DNA of 64,000 bases from Thiococcus pfennigii (GCF_016583835.1 NZ_NRRW01000005.1:1-64000); one strand, 5' to 3'. Counted from the stretch's first letter, positions 34,479-43,546 are shown. Program-made: numbers and translations. The notes: generated by a model not told the origin, from the letters alone.

Positions 34479-35168
34479 TCATTGAGCGATGAAACATACC
34501 GCAACCACGCAGTTGCTGTAAACGACGTGGCGGGCGTGCGCGACGCGTCCTGCCAGGGTTCGAACACGTAGGGAATTGGTTGCCGGGTTCCTGTTCGATG
34601 TTATGTTCTTCAGCCCGATGTGGAGGCCTGCGCCAATCGCTTTGGAATAGGCCTCCTTCAGCGACCAGAGGAGGGCGAGGTCCGCATCGGTGTCGACGTG
34701 GAATTCCATCGCATCGCTGGGGTTGACGAAGGCGTCACGAAGCGATCTCAGGCGAGGGGACACGGTCTCGATATCGATACCGACCCGGGCGATGGGCGGC
34801 CGTCCCAGGCAGGCGCAGGCGAAGCGGCCCTTGTGCGATAGCGAGCAATCGGTGATGCCTGTCACGGCCCGCCCGGCGGGATCGACGAGCGCCGGACGGC
34901 CGGACCGATCCTGGGCGATGCGGGCCTCGTGCGGGCCGGCGATCAATCCTTTGCGGGCGGCTAGCAACTTGGCACAGACGCGGGCGGCCAGCCATTCGCG
35001 CCGGCGATGCGGGCTGCGAAGCGTGACGAACCTCGCGCGTTCGTCGGGTTCGAGGAACTGATCGGCCGCGTCTTCGAGGTGCGGATGCCGTTCGATGTCG
35101 ATGAGGGCGATCTCGACGCCTGGGGCTGTCAGGGCGCTGAGCTCGACGAGTTCTATGCCCTGATCCAC
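34479..35168 (-). CDS. Sfp-type 4'-phosphopantetheinyl transferase
   Basis: The 229-residue protein has the family motifs RVGIDIE (D132 and E134, magnesium ligands) and WSLKEAYSKA (K171, E172), and a DCSLSHKGRFACAC segment before them. It should convert the adjacent apo-ACP to its holo form. The start overlaps the upstream crotonase stop by 16 bases. A dedicated transferase supports a specialised rather than housekeeping pathway. Confidence 0.9.
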   Translation of the reverse strand: MDQGIELVELSALTAPGVEIALIDIERHPHLEDAADQFLEPDERARFVTLRSPHRRREWLAARVCAKLLAARKGLIAGPHEARIAQDRSGRPALVDPAGRAVTGITDCSLSHKGRFACACLGRPPIARVGIDIETVSPRLRSLRDAFVNPSDAMEFHVDTDADLALLWSLKEAYSKAIGAGLHIGLKNITSNRNPATNSLRVRTLAGRVAHARHVVYSNCVVAVCFIAQ

Positions 35169-35887
35169 GGCGCCAACCGGGCGAAGCTTTCCATCCCCTC
35201 GCGGATGCCGTCGTCGTCTTCGGTCGGGCAGCGGGACAGGCGAAGGATCTCACGCAAGACGAGCGCGTCGGCCGTGAGCAGTGCCTTCACGAACGACTCC
35301 ACCTTGTCGCGGAAACCGTCCTTCGGGAAGACCCGATTGACCAGATTGAGCCGCAGCGCCTCGTCGCTGGTGACGAGGTCGCCGAGCGCCACGAGCTCCA
35401 GCGCCTTGGCCTGTCCGACGACCCGCGCGAGGCGGTGCAGGCCGCCGAGCCCGGGTACCATGCCGCCCCACACCTCTGGCAGCCCGAGTCGGGCCTTCTC
35501 GATGCACAGCCGGAAGTGGCAGGCCAGCGCGAGTTCCAGGCCGCCCCCGAGACAGGCGCCGTTGATCGCGGCGATGACCGGTTTCGGTGCCCGGGCGAGG
35601 CGGGTGAAGACCGCGTTGGACTCGACCAGCATCCGCCTGAGGTTGGCGCGATCCGGATCGCCGCTCACGGCGGCGATGTCGAAGCCCTTGGAGAAGGTCC
35701 GCCCATCGCCGGTGATCAGCAGGGCGTCGACCGATGGGTCCTGCAAGTCGTCGAGCGTGGCGTCGAGCCGCTCGATCATCGCCGGGGTGATCCGGTTGTC
35801 CGGGGGGTTGCAGATCGAGAAGGTGATCAGGCGGCCGGCCGGTGCGCCCACGAGTGCTGACGACGAGCCCGGGCGTTCGAGGGTCAT
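35153..35887 (-). CDS. Crotonase, FSKGFD subgroup (copy 2)
   Basis: The 244-residue crotonase is paralogous to the protein at 21294-22025: [39 protein letters not shown] and LPEVWGGMVPGLGGLHRL. The glutamate positions are kept (LPEVWGG and KALELVALG). It starts inside the enoyl reductase stop (ATGA overlap), so dehydration of 3-hydroxyacyl intermediates before FabI-type reduction is the simplest role. Confidence 0.82.
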   Translation of the reverse strand: MTLERPGSSSALVGAPAGRLITFSICNPPDNRITPAMIERLDATLDDLQDPSVDALLITGDGRTFSKGFDIAAVSGDPDRANLRRMLVESNAVFTRLARAPKPVIAAINGACLGGGLELALACHFRLCIEKARLGLPEVWGGMVPGLGGLHRLARVVGQAKALELVALGDLVTSDEALRLNLVNRVFPKDGFRDKVESFVKALLTADALVLREILRLSRCPTEDDDGIREGMESFARLAPWIRA

Positions 35888-36696
35888 CGGGACTCCTTCG
35901 GGGCGCGTGGATGGGCCTGGCAGCCGGCCGACAGGATGTCGAGCCCGCTATCGATGCGTAATGTATAGCCGGTGACCATGCGCGAGAGGTCGGAGGCGTA
36001 GAAGGCGGCGACGTCGCCGATGTCCTCTGGCGAGACATTGCGCAAGAGGGGCGCGCGTTGCTGGGTGATCTCGAGGGCCCCGTCGAAACGGTCCACGACC
36101 ATCGAGGAGGTGGTGACGACCGGGCCGGGCGAGAGCGCGTTGACGCGGATGCGGTCGGGTCCGAGGTCGTAGGCGAGGTATCGCACGCTCGCCTCGAGCG
36201 CCGCCTTCGCGATGCCCATCAGGTTGTAGCCGGGCGTCACGCGCTCGCCGCCGGCGAACGACATCGTGAGGATCGAGCCGCCACCGGCATTGACCATCAG
36301 GGGCCTGGCGGCGCGGGCCATCGCCACCAGCGAGTAGGCGCTGACCTCCAGCGCGAGGTTCCAGCCCTCTCGCTGCACGGCGATGAACTCGCCGCCCATG
36401 TCTTCGAGGCGGGCGAAGGCGATGGAGTGGACGAGGACGTCGAGTTGGCCGCCGAAGGCCGTGCCGATCTGAGCGAAGGCCGCCTCGATCGCCGTATCGT
36501 CGCGGACGTCGCACGGTACCACGAGGGTCGCCTCGATCTCGTCGGCGAGCTTCTTGACGCGCCGCATCGTCGACTCGACGCAGGTCAGCGCGACCTCGGC
36601 GCCATGTTGGTGCAGCGCCTGCGCGACACCCCAGGCGATGCTGCGCCTGTTCGCGACCCCGGCGACGACCGCCTTCTTGCCATCCAAAAGTTTCAT
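35884..36696 (-). CDS. FabI-type enoyl-[acyl-carrier-protein] reductase
   Basis: The 270-residue protein has the FabI cofactor segment VAGVANRRSIAWGVA (residues 11-25) and the Y-x6-K catalytic motif YNLMGIAK. The first of the two FabI tyrosines is Phe here (MSFAGGERV). It should reduce 2-enoyl-ACP with NAD(P)H and so give saturated chain segments. It is the first gene of the minus-strand operon; the promoter must lie in 36697-36922. Presence of an extra FabI in a secondary cluster could also confer tolerance to FabI inhibitors. Confidence 0.88.
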   Translation of the reverse strand: MKLLDGKKAVVAGVANRRSIAWGVAQALHQHGAEVALTCVESTMRRVKKLADEIEATLVVPCDVRDDTAIEAAFAQIGTAFGGQLDVLVHSIAFARLEDMGGEFIAVQREGWNLALEVSAYSLVAMARAARPLMVNAGGGSILTMSFAGGERVTPGYNLMGIAKAALEASVRYLAYDLGPDRIRVNALSPGPVVTTSSMVVDRFDGALEITQQRAPLLRNVSPEDIGDVAAFYASDLSRMVTGYTLRIDSGLDILSAGCQAHPRAPKESR

Positions 36697-36922
36697 GAAA
36701 CGCGCTCCCCACGCCTGCCGGGAGCCCGTTCCACGCTCCTCGGAAAGATCGCCGCGCCGCGGCGGGCGGCATTAGAGCACGCCCCCTTGGGCCACGCAAC
36801 CACGCGGCCAGCGCCCAGGCGGGAAATCTAACCGAAGACCGGGTTGGTAGGATAGGTCCGTCGTCGCGCGCCGCGCTTCGCGTGCCCGGCCAGCGGCGGG
36901 TCGGTACCGCCGGCAGACGACG

Positions 36923-36952
36923 AAAAAAGGCCCGCGCGAGGGCGGGCCTTTT
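36923..36952 (-). terminator. Intrinsic terminator after tRNA-Ala
   Basis: A strong GC hairpin (AAAAGGCCCGC with GCGGGCCTTTT, 6-base loop) sits 20 bases downstream of the tRNA on the minus strand, and is followed on that strand by TTTTTT. It also has a T run on the plus strand, so it may work in both directions, separating the tRNA from the enoyl reductase promoter. Confidence 0.85.
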
Positions 36953-36972
36953 CATGGCGAGGATGCCTTTTT

Positions 36973-37048
<76 letters not shown>

Positions 37049-37633
37049 ATTGCCACGGTGTCGGATCGTTTCGAGCGATCCGGCCATCGCAGACCAACTA
37101 TTCTAGCACCGGCCCCCCGGGTTCGCGCAATCCCCAGTCGCGTTCTCGTTGGGCCACGTCCTGGGCGGCTGACGCGCGCCGTAGGAGCCGGCTTGCCGGC
37201 GATGGGCGTCGCCCGGATCGCCGGCCCGGATCGCCCGCAAGCGGAAGGCTGGTGATGACTCGAGGACAACCGGCACATCTCCTTGGAACTACTTGGAACT
37301 ACGAAATACGCGAATCACGCGAAAAAACTCAATACGCATAGGATTATCCTCTGTTTTTCGCGACTGCCGTGTATTGCGTCGTTTCTTATATTCCCCGCGC
37401 TTGTGTCGGTCGTTTCTGCGCCCCTCTCCACCGCCGCAGGCAGCCGGCGCACCTCGTCTAAGCCCTCCTGCTGTTCAAAGCGGTCCCTCCGCGATGCGGT
37501 CCAGGCAGCGAGTTGACAGGTCGACTCCCGTCGCGTAACTAGCCGCCTGTTGTGGGGACCTTGTGCCGCGCTGCCGGCTCGTGGTCGCCGGAATGCAGGG
37601 GAGTTCCGTGATGCGAGAGGCGAAGTCCGCGGT
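37049..37633. other. Gene-free stretch with two repeat types
   Basis: The 585 bases between the tRNA and the molybdopterin enzyme hold a REP-like unit at about 37180-37250 (GTAGGAGCCGGCTTGCCGG and related inverted segments) and repeat C copy 2 at 37299-37384. I see no gene. The promoters of the tRNA (minus strand) and of the downstream enzyme should both lie here. Confidence 0.6.
37299..37384. repeat. Repeat C, copy 2
   Basis: The left arm CTACGAAATACGCGAATCA, then CGCGAAAAA, is answered by an inverted right arm TTTTTCGCGACTGCCGTGTA, then TTGCGTCG. It is the partner of the copy at 6093-6173 inside the ATPase operon. The arms could form an imperfect hairpin of about 25 base pairs. Confidence 0.7.
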
Positions 37634-39772
37634 ATGAGCCGCACTGTCGAGGCGACCTGTCCGCTCTGCGAGGCCTGCTGCGGGCTGCTCTTCACCGTCG
37701 AGGGGGACGGGGTCACCCGGGTGCGGGGCGATCGCGATGACCCGCTGAGCCGCGGCTTCATGTGCACGAAGGGGGCGGCGCTGCCGGAACTGCACGAGGA
37801 CCCCGACCGCCTGCGGCGGCCGCTGCGTCGAACCACGACGGGTTGGGAGGAGATCGACTGGCCGACCGCGCTCGACTGCGCCGCCGCGGGTCTGCGCGCG
37901 GTCAAGCGGGCGCATGGACCCGATGCCGTCGCCGTCTATCGAGGCAACCCGAACGCCCACAACCTGGGCCTGCTCCTCTTCGGTCACGGGGTGATTCGCG
38001 CGCTCGGCACGCGCAACATCTATTCGCCGACCTCGATGGACCAGTTGCCGCATATGCTCGTGGGCCTGCGGATGTACGGCCACCAGCTCCTGATGCCCGT
38101 GCCGGACCTCGATCGGACCGACTTCCTGCTGATCGTCGGCGCCAACCCGCTCGCCTCGAACGGCTCGGCGATGACCGCGCCCGCGGTCGGACGACGCCTG
38201 CGGGCGATCCAGCAGCGCGGCGGTCGGTTCGTGGTCGTCGATCCGCGCCGCACGCGCACGGCCGAGCTCGCCGACCGGCATCTGTTCATTCGCCCCGGTC
38301 GCGATGCGTGGCTGCTGGCCACCATGCTCCAGGTGATCTTTGACGAGGGGCTCGAGCGGCCGGGGCGGCTCGGCGCCTTCGCCGACGGGCTCGAGGCGGT
38401 GCGCGCGGCCGTTGCACCCTTCACGCCGGCGCGCGTCGCGGCCTCGACCGGTATCGCCGCCGAGGCGATCGCGGCGCTGGCGCGCGAGCTCGCCGCGGCC
38501 GAGCGGGCCGTCGTCTACGGGCGCATCGGGACTTCGGTGCAGGTGCATGGTGTCCTCTGCCAGTGGCTCATCCAGCTGCTCAACCTGGTCACGGGCAATC
38601 TCGATCGCCCCGGCGGCATCCAGTTCACCTCGCCCGCGGTCGACCCGCTCGGGATCCTGCGCCTGTCCAAGCCGGGCACGGTCGGGCAGTGGCGCAGTCG
38701 CGTGCGGGGGCTGCCCGAGTTCTGCGGCGAGCTGCCGGTGGCGGTGCTGGCCGAGGAGATGCAGACCCCGGGCGAGGGCCAGGTGCGGGGGCTGCTGACG
38801 ATCGCCGGCAATCCCGCCCTGTCGATGCCCGGCGGGGAGTCCCTCGATCGGGCGCTCGCCGGGCTCGACTTCATGGTCAGCGTCGACCTCTATCTAAATG
38901 AGACGACCCGCCATGCCGACATCATCCTGCCGCCCGTCTCGCCGCTGGAGCGCGATCACTACGATCTCGTCTTCAACATCCTGGCGATCCGCAACGTCGC
39001 CAAATGGTCGCCGCCGGTGCTCGCGCCACCGGCCGGCGCCTTGGGCGATTGGGAGATCCTGAGCGGGCTGCATCGGCGTCTCGCCGAGGGTTGGCGGCAG
39101 CGGGCGGGGGCCGCGCTCCTCGGGCGTCTCGGGCCGCGCCGGCTGCTTGCGCTGGCGTTGCAGGTCGAGGCCCGTGGTGCCGGACTCCTCCCGTCCTCGA
39201 AACACCTGACCTTCCGCCGGCTCGCGGCGGCCGTGCACGGCGTGGACCTCGGGCCGCTCGCGCCGCGGCTGCCGGGGCGGCTGTGCACGTCCGACCGGCG
39301 CATCGATGCGGCTCCCACCGACTTCATCGCCGAACTCGCGCGGCTCGCCGCCGCCCGCGAGCCGCCGGTGGCCGAGGGGCTCGACTTGCAGCTCATCGGT
39401 CGGCGCAGCCTGCGCAGCAACAACTCCTGGATGCACAACCTGCCGCGGCTGATGACCGGGGCGGATCGCTGCACGCTCCTGATGCACCCGATCGACGCCG
39501 CGGCGCGCGGGCTGAGCCAAGGCGAGCGGGTGCGGGTGCGCTCGACCCATGGGGCCGTCGAGGTACCGCTGGAGATCACCGAGGCCATCATGGCCGGGGT
39601 CGTGAGCCTGCCGCACGGCTATGGCCACGACGGCGAGGGCGTGCGGCTCTCGGTCGCCGCGGTGCGTCCTGGCGTCAACGTCAACCGCCTGATCGACCCG
39701 ACGGCGATCGATCCGCTCGGCACGACGTCGGTGCTCACAGGCACGGCGGTGGCCGTCACGGCCGCCGACTGA
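37634..39772 (+). CDS. Molybdopterin oxidoreductase (formate dehydrogenase-like)
   Basis: The 712-residue protein starts at ATG 37634. It has an N-terminal [4Fe-4S] site (C9-x2-C12-x3-C16, and C44 in FMCTKG) and the domains of the Mo/W-bisPGD (DMSO reductase) superfamily, ending in the PGD-binding C-terminal domain (SLPHGYGHDG, then NVNRLID). Near the expected metal-ligand region it reads NIYSPTSMDQL, without an obvious Cys or Sec. There is no Tat signal, so it is cytoplasmic. No iron-sulfur or membrane partner gene is adjacent. The substrate cannot be told. Confidence 0.85.
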   Translation: MSRTVEATCPLCEACCGLLFTVEGDGVTRVRGDRDDPLSRGFMCTKGAALPELHEDPDRLRRPLRRTTTGWEEIDWPTALDCAAAGLRAVKRAHGPDAVAVYRGNPNAHNLGLLLFGHGVIRALGTRNIYSPTSMDQLPHMLVGLRMYGHQLLMPVPDLDRTDFLLIVGANPLASNGSAMTAPAVGRRLRAIQQRGGRFVVVDPRRTRTAELADRHLFIRPGRDAWLLATMLQVIFDEGLERPGRLGAFADGLEAVRAAVAPFTPARVAASTGIAAEAIAALARELAAAERAVVYGRIGTSVQVHGVLCQWLIQLLNLVTGNLDRPGGIQFTSPAVDPLGILRLSKPGTVGQWRSRVRGLPEFCGELPVAVLAEEMQTPGEGQVRGLLTIAGNPALSMPGGESLDRALAGLDFMVSVDLYLNETTRHADIILPPVSPLERDHYDLVFNILAIRNVAKWSPPVLAPPAGALGDWEILSGLHRRLAEGWRQRAGAALLGRLGPRRLLALALQVEARGAGLLPSSKHLTFRRLAAAVHGVDLGPLAPRLPGRLCTSDRRIDAAPTDFIAELARLAAAREPPVAEGLDLQLIGRRSLRSNNSWMHNLPRLMTGADRCTLLMHPIDAAARGLSQGERVRVRSTHGAVEVPLEITEAIMAGVVSLPHGYGHDGEGVRLSVAAVRPGVNVNRLIDPTAIDPLGTTSVLTGTAVAVTAAD

Positions 39773-40305
39773 CGCCATCGCAGGGCGGTGGTCTGGGCAC
39801 TCGCTGAGCGCGTGTCGATCTCCTGGGTGAATCTGTCAATCCAGCTTAACGTAAATGCTGCTTGACAACCGAGCGGGTCGAGTCACTAAACTTGTCGACA
39901 ACTTACAGTGCCGCCCGACTCGATCAGACCGGTTGCGAACGGGGTTTTCCGGTATCGGGTGGTGGGACCCAGCTCCCCCTGGTCTCGCGTCGGCGAGCGT
40001 CGGGCATTGGGGCTGCGATCTCCGAGCGAGGAATCGGTGCTGAAGGATACGCCGAAGGGACTGGCCAAGAGAGGGCAGGTGCTGGAGGGCGGCGCCTCGT
40101 GACGACCGCCGTAGCGGATGTCGCCCCTGGAGATCGCGGGAACGACCGCCGTCCTCCGGCCGGTCTCCGGACACGCGGCGCGCACGGCCGGTGTCGCATC
40201 GCCGAGGTCGACCCGACGCCCGGATCCCGCGTCGGGCCTACGCTCCTCTTGGTTTCATCTCCCGCTCGGTCGATTTTCCTATCCGTTCAAATCTGAGTCT
40301 TGGAG
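39773..40305. other. Gene-free leader region with promoter candidate
   Basis: This 533-base gap precedes the beta-propeller gene. At 39862 there is a perfect -35 box, TTGACA, followed after 17 bases by a weak -10 (ACTAAA, 39885-39890). A 10-base palindrome, TTGTCGACAA, at 39892-39901 overlaps the expected transcription start and could be an operator. If so, the leader would be about 400 bases. No convincing gene is seen; the short frames overlap each other. Confidence 0.4.
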
Positions 40306-41658
40306 ATGGACAAACGCATTATCAAGGCCAATTTCCGAACCGTCGATTTCGAGAACAACAAGAAGCTGAATTCCGTGGTGTTCTATGGGGCCGTGCGGAA
40401 TCCGCTCAGGACCCATACCTATTTCATCGTCGATCTATGGAATTCCCAGTGCCACATCGTCGAGCTGAGCAATCTCTATACCTTGGGGAATTTCCACAAA
40501 TGCCTCCAGGTGGTCGAAAGGAATAATCACAAGCAATATACATCTTTTCGGCGGCTGCGGACCCTGTTTCAGGACGGAACCTACACCATCAAGCAATACG
40601 GCCTGCTCGTCGGTGCCAACATTCCGCACCACGTCAGATATATCGGCGACAAACGGTTCTGGATCGGCAACGTCGGTACCCACAACGCGTTGATCTGCGA
40701 TCTGGAGAAGCGGCAGGTCACGTCGGTCGTCCCGGACACCGAAGATATCATCCTGGGGCCTCAAGTCTCCTACGACGAACGCACTGGCGAGGTGTTCTTC
40801 CTCACCTACGAAGTCAAGGGCCATTTGCAGCTGAGCCTGGTCGACCCGCAGTTCAAGAACCGCTTTTCGATCAAGAAATGGAATACCAAGACAGACGAGA
40901 TCACGACGGTTTGGACCGATGAGATCAACTGCCTGTTGGTCGACGGCTTCCGCGTGACGGCCGACCAATCCTATGCGATCTTCAGCGATCTGCGCTTCGC
41001 CCTCGACGAGGATTGCCAGTTCGATCCCAATGCGGTCTATGTCGTCGATCTGAAGACGCGCAAGACCTGGGAGATCCCGGGGCTGAAGGCCTCGGCCCAT
41101 GTCGAGCCAGACCCCGACGACCCGCACGTCTTCTACATCTCCGAGCATCAGATCGGGATCGTCGTCAAAGACGAGGTCACCGAGCAGGATGTCGCCAAGA
41201 ACCCCGACGTGACGCTGATCGCGCGGCTCAAGTTCGTGACGAAGGAGATCGGCGGGGTCGTCGGCGTCGCCTCGATTCACAAGTACCGGATGACACCCGA
41301 AGGGCCGGTGTTGCTCGGCACCTACGCCGCCGGCAAGGACTTCGTCCGCGCGACCTGGCATTTCGCATTCAAGAACAAGGGTCGAAAGTACATCGCCTCG
41401 ATCTCCTCTCCCTACATCGTCATCATCGATGCGGAGACGATGACGCTGCACAAGAAGATCGACACCGGCATCAAGCCGCTCTATGGCCTGCATGTCTCGG
41501 CCGATGGCGAGCAGTTCTATTGCAATTCCTTCTTCGATTTCTACATCGTCGACTTCGACACCGGCAAGGTGCAGGCGACCTTCAATTTTCAGAAGCGGCG
41601 CAAGGGCCACGTCTTTCACATCTCGGCCCATACGATCACGGTGGATAACTTTTACTGA
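40306..41658 (+). CDS. Beta-propeller-like cytoplasmic protein of unknown function
   Basis: The 450-residue protein has recurring beta-sheet blocks typical of a propeller, for example YAIFSDLRFALDED, AVYVVDLKTRKTWEIPG, HVFYISEHQIGIVV and FYIVDFDTGKVQATFNF. It has no signal peptide, unlike most secreted propellers of the YncE kind. His-rich positions (NIPHHVRYIG, SAHVEPD, ATWHFAF, HVFHISAH) could bind a metal, as in carotenoid oxygenase-like propellers, but I cannot assign it to that family. Start may be ATG 40306 or TTG 40300. A chorismatase-like gene follows on the same strand; codon use here is less GC-biased near the 5' end. Confidence 0.75.
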   Translation: MDKRIIKANFRTVDFENNKKLNSVVFYGAVRNPLRTHTYFIVDLWNSQCHIVELSNLYTLGNFHKCLQVVERNNHKQYTSFRRLRTLFQDGTYTIKQYGLLVGANIPHHVRYIGDKRFWIGNVGTHNALICDLEKRQVTSVVPDTEDIILGPQVSYDERTGEVFFLTYEVKGHLQLSLVDPQFKNRFSIKKWNTKTDEITTVWTDEINCLLVDGFRVTADQSYAIFSDLRFALDEDCQFDPNAVYVVDLKTRKTWEIPGLKASAHVEPDPDDPHVFYISEHQIGIVVKDEVTEQDVAKNPDVTLIARLKFVTKEIGGVVGVASIHKYRMTPEGPVLLGTYAAGKDFVRATWHFAFKNKGRKYIASISSPYIVIIDAETMTLHKKIDTGIKPLYGLHVSADGEQFYCNSFFDFYIVDFDTGKVQATFNFQKRRKGHVFHISAHTITVDNFY

Positions 41659-42037
41659 TCGAAGATCTCCTCTTCATTCAGCGGTTTCTTGCCAGTTCGG
41701 GGCTGGCGGGGTAACGTGTCGTCATGCCAGATGAGCCCAGCGAAATCGGTTGTGCCGTGCATGAGGGCTTGTCCGGTCGCCTGCGTGCGAGAAGAGCGAA
41801 TGATCGGCCCTCGCCAGGTCGATCCTCGCGGCGCGGCCGGCGGGTCGGCGCCGACCGACCTCTCAGTCTCGCCAGGTCCATCGGGCCTCGCCCGGGCACC
41901 GAGACCGGCTCGCGCTCACCGCCGCATCCAGGTTGCCTGGTGGCGATGTCGACGGGCGCGCGTCGAGGCCGATTCGTCGCCCATGGACGCCCGATGCGCG
42001 GGTGACCGGCCAACAGATTCTCGAGGTACTCAGCGGT
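41659..42037. other. Gene-free gap between propeller and chorismatase-like genes
   Basis: Nothing recognisable is seen in these 379 bases beyond an in-frame GTG (42002) that could be an earlier start of the downstream gene. The length leaves open whether the two genes form one operon. Confidence 0.5.
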
Positions 42038-43045
42038 ATGGAATGTCTTGTCGGCAAACGCCTCATATTGGAATACATCGTCGATACCGATGCCATCGGC
42101 GGCGACTTGGTCGATTATGTATGCGACAAGGATCTGCTCGTCTTGCAGGAACGGATCGTTTCTCCGGCCAGCAAGCTGAGCGAGGTCAAGCCGGTCAGCG
42201 ACAATCCGCTGGTCATCGTCAACGACGACCGCCTGCCCGTGCAGCGCTCGGTCGTCGCCGTCCAGAAGACGGGCCTCGATGCGTTTCAGCGGCTGGACTC
42301 GGGTGTCCTTCTCGAATCCGAGGACATCCGGATGCTGTTCAGCTATCCCTTCCTGACCGGGCGGGAGATCTCGTTCGACTCGTTCAACGAAGTCTATCGT
42401 GGCTTGGATGACCTGCTCCGGCAGGCCGGCTTCACAGAGACCAACATCGTCCGGACCTGGTTCCTCGTCAAGGAGATCCTGCGCGACTACGACCTGCTCA
42501 ATGAGGTGCGGGACGAGTGGTTCGGGAGATGGTTCACGAAGGATTGCTTCATCCCGGCCAGTACCGGGATCCAGAGCCGGATCAACGAGGCGGGCCACTT
42601 CTCGCTGGAGTTCCTCGCGGTCGACGGGGCGGGCATCGCCATCGAGCAGATGCACTGTGCGCTGCAGAACGAGCCGATCGAGTACGGCAAGATGTTCAGT
42701 CGGGGCATCCTGCTCTCCACGCCGCAGACCCGCATCGCGCTGATCAGCGGCACTGCCTCGACCGACAAGTGCGGCGAGGTCAAGTACCTGGGCGACGTCG
42801 CCCAGCAGTGCCAACACATGCTCGATTCGGTCAGGGACCTGCTCGAGGGCGTGGGCATGGGGTTCGAGAACGTCGCCCAGGCCATGCTGTGGCTCAAGCA
42901 TGGCGAGGACAGGGAGGTGTGTCTCGATCTCGTCGCGCGCAATGGTTTCCCGCTCGAACGGTGCGTGCTGCTGCTCGACTGCAACGTTTGCCGCGACGAG
43001 TGGCTCTGCGAGATGGAGGTGACGGCGGTCAAGAACGCCGGCTGA
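42038..43045 (+). CDS. Chorismatase/Rid-superfamily-like protein
   Basis: The 335-residue protein (start at ATG 42038; GTG 42002 possible) shares the layout of FkbO/Hyg5/XanB2-type chorismatases: NIVRTWFLVKEI, then FIPASTGIQSRIN, then SRGILLSTPQTRIALISGTAS, and a Rid-like C-terminal domain ending WLCEMEVTAV with its conserved Glu. Such enzymes convert chorismate to 3- or 4-hydroxybenzoate or dihydro-derivatives, which prime aryl polyenes and other aromatic products. Similarity is by remembered pattern only, and many substrate-contact residues could not be checked. A generic Rid hydrolase is the alternative. Confidence 0.6.
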   Translation: MECLVGKRLILEYIVDTDAIGGDLVDYVCDKDLLVLQERIVSPASKLSEVKPVSDNPLVIVNDDRLPVQRSVVAVQKTGLDAFQRLDSGVLLESEDIRMLFSYPFLTGREISFDSFNEVYRGLDDLLRQAGFTETNIVRTWFLVKEILRDYDLLNEVRDEWFGRWFTKDCFIPASTGIQSRINEAGHFSLEFLAVDGAGIAIEQMHCALQNEPIEYGKMFSRGILLSTPQTRIALISGTASTDKCGEVKYLGDVAQQCQHMLDSVRDLLEGVGMGFENVAQAMLWLKHGEDREVCLDLVARNGFPLERCVLLLDCNVCRDEWLCEMEVTAVKNAG

Positions 43046-43546
43046 CCGGCCCGCCCGCGGCGGGCCGGGTATCGTCGCGTTGTGCCCGTCTCAGGCCCGC
43101 CCGCAAACGGGTCCCGCATCGACCCGGCCGGGCAGGAGAGGGGACGCCTTCGCATCGGGCCGAGAACGACCGGTGCATTCGTCGGGTCGCCGTGGGGCAT
43201 GCACCCCATCTTTTGGGGTGCCGCCACGCCGGCATGCGCGTGAGGGGCATGGATACCCGACGTCGCAGCCTGTCATCGGAAGATTCGGGCGCGAACGGTT
43301 CTCCAGCCAGCCGCTGTCGCGTGTTTCGCGCCTCTCCTAGTACAGCAGTGCGGATGTTCCGAGACCGCCTCCAACGACGATCGTTGTCGTTGTCGTAATC
43401 GACGATCGGACTACGATTAGGATAACGACAACGAACAGCCTCGGGACTTCTGAAGTGCTGCACTCGGCGCTCGTGCAAGGCCCGCATGATGTGGAGGCCG
43501 CGCTCGGTTGGGCTCGACTCGCGGGCGGGCGAGGGTGGCATCGTGC
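43046..43546. other. Gene-free gap with a long hairpin
   Basis: Apart from the inverted repeat at 43381-43434 these 501 bases show no gene. The hairpin may end transcription of the chorismatase-like gene, though it is 335 bases downstream of its stop. Confidence 0.5.
43381..43434. repeat. 21-bp inverted repeat (long hairpin)
   Basis: TCGTTGTCGTTGTCGTAATC (left, 43381) and GATTAGGATAACGACAACGA (right, to 43434) pair at about 18 of 21 positions around a 12-base loop. The arms contain internal TCGTTG repeats. No T run follows. Confidence 0.75.

Noticed and set aside
32669-34567. A 632-codon frame suggesting a fused ACP-KS protein
   Set aside because: The upstream part is a different frame from the ACP and has no protein character; KS2 starts at 33904.
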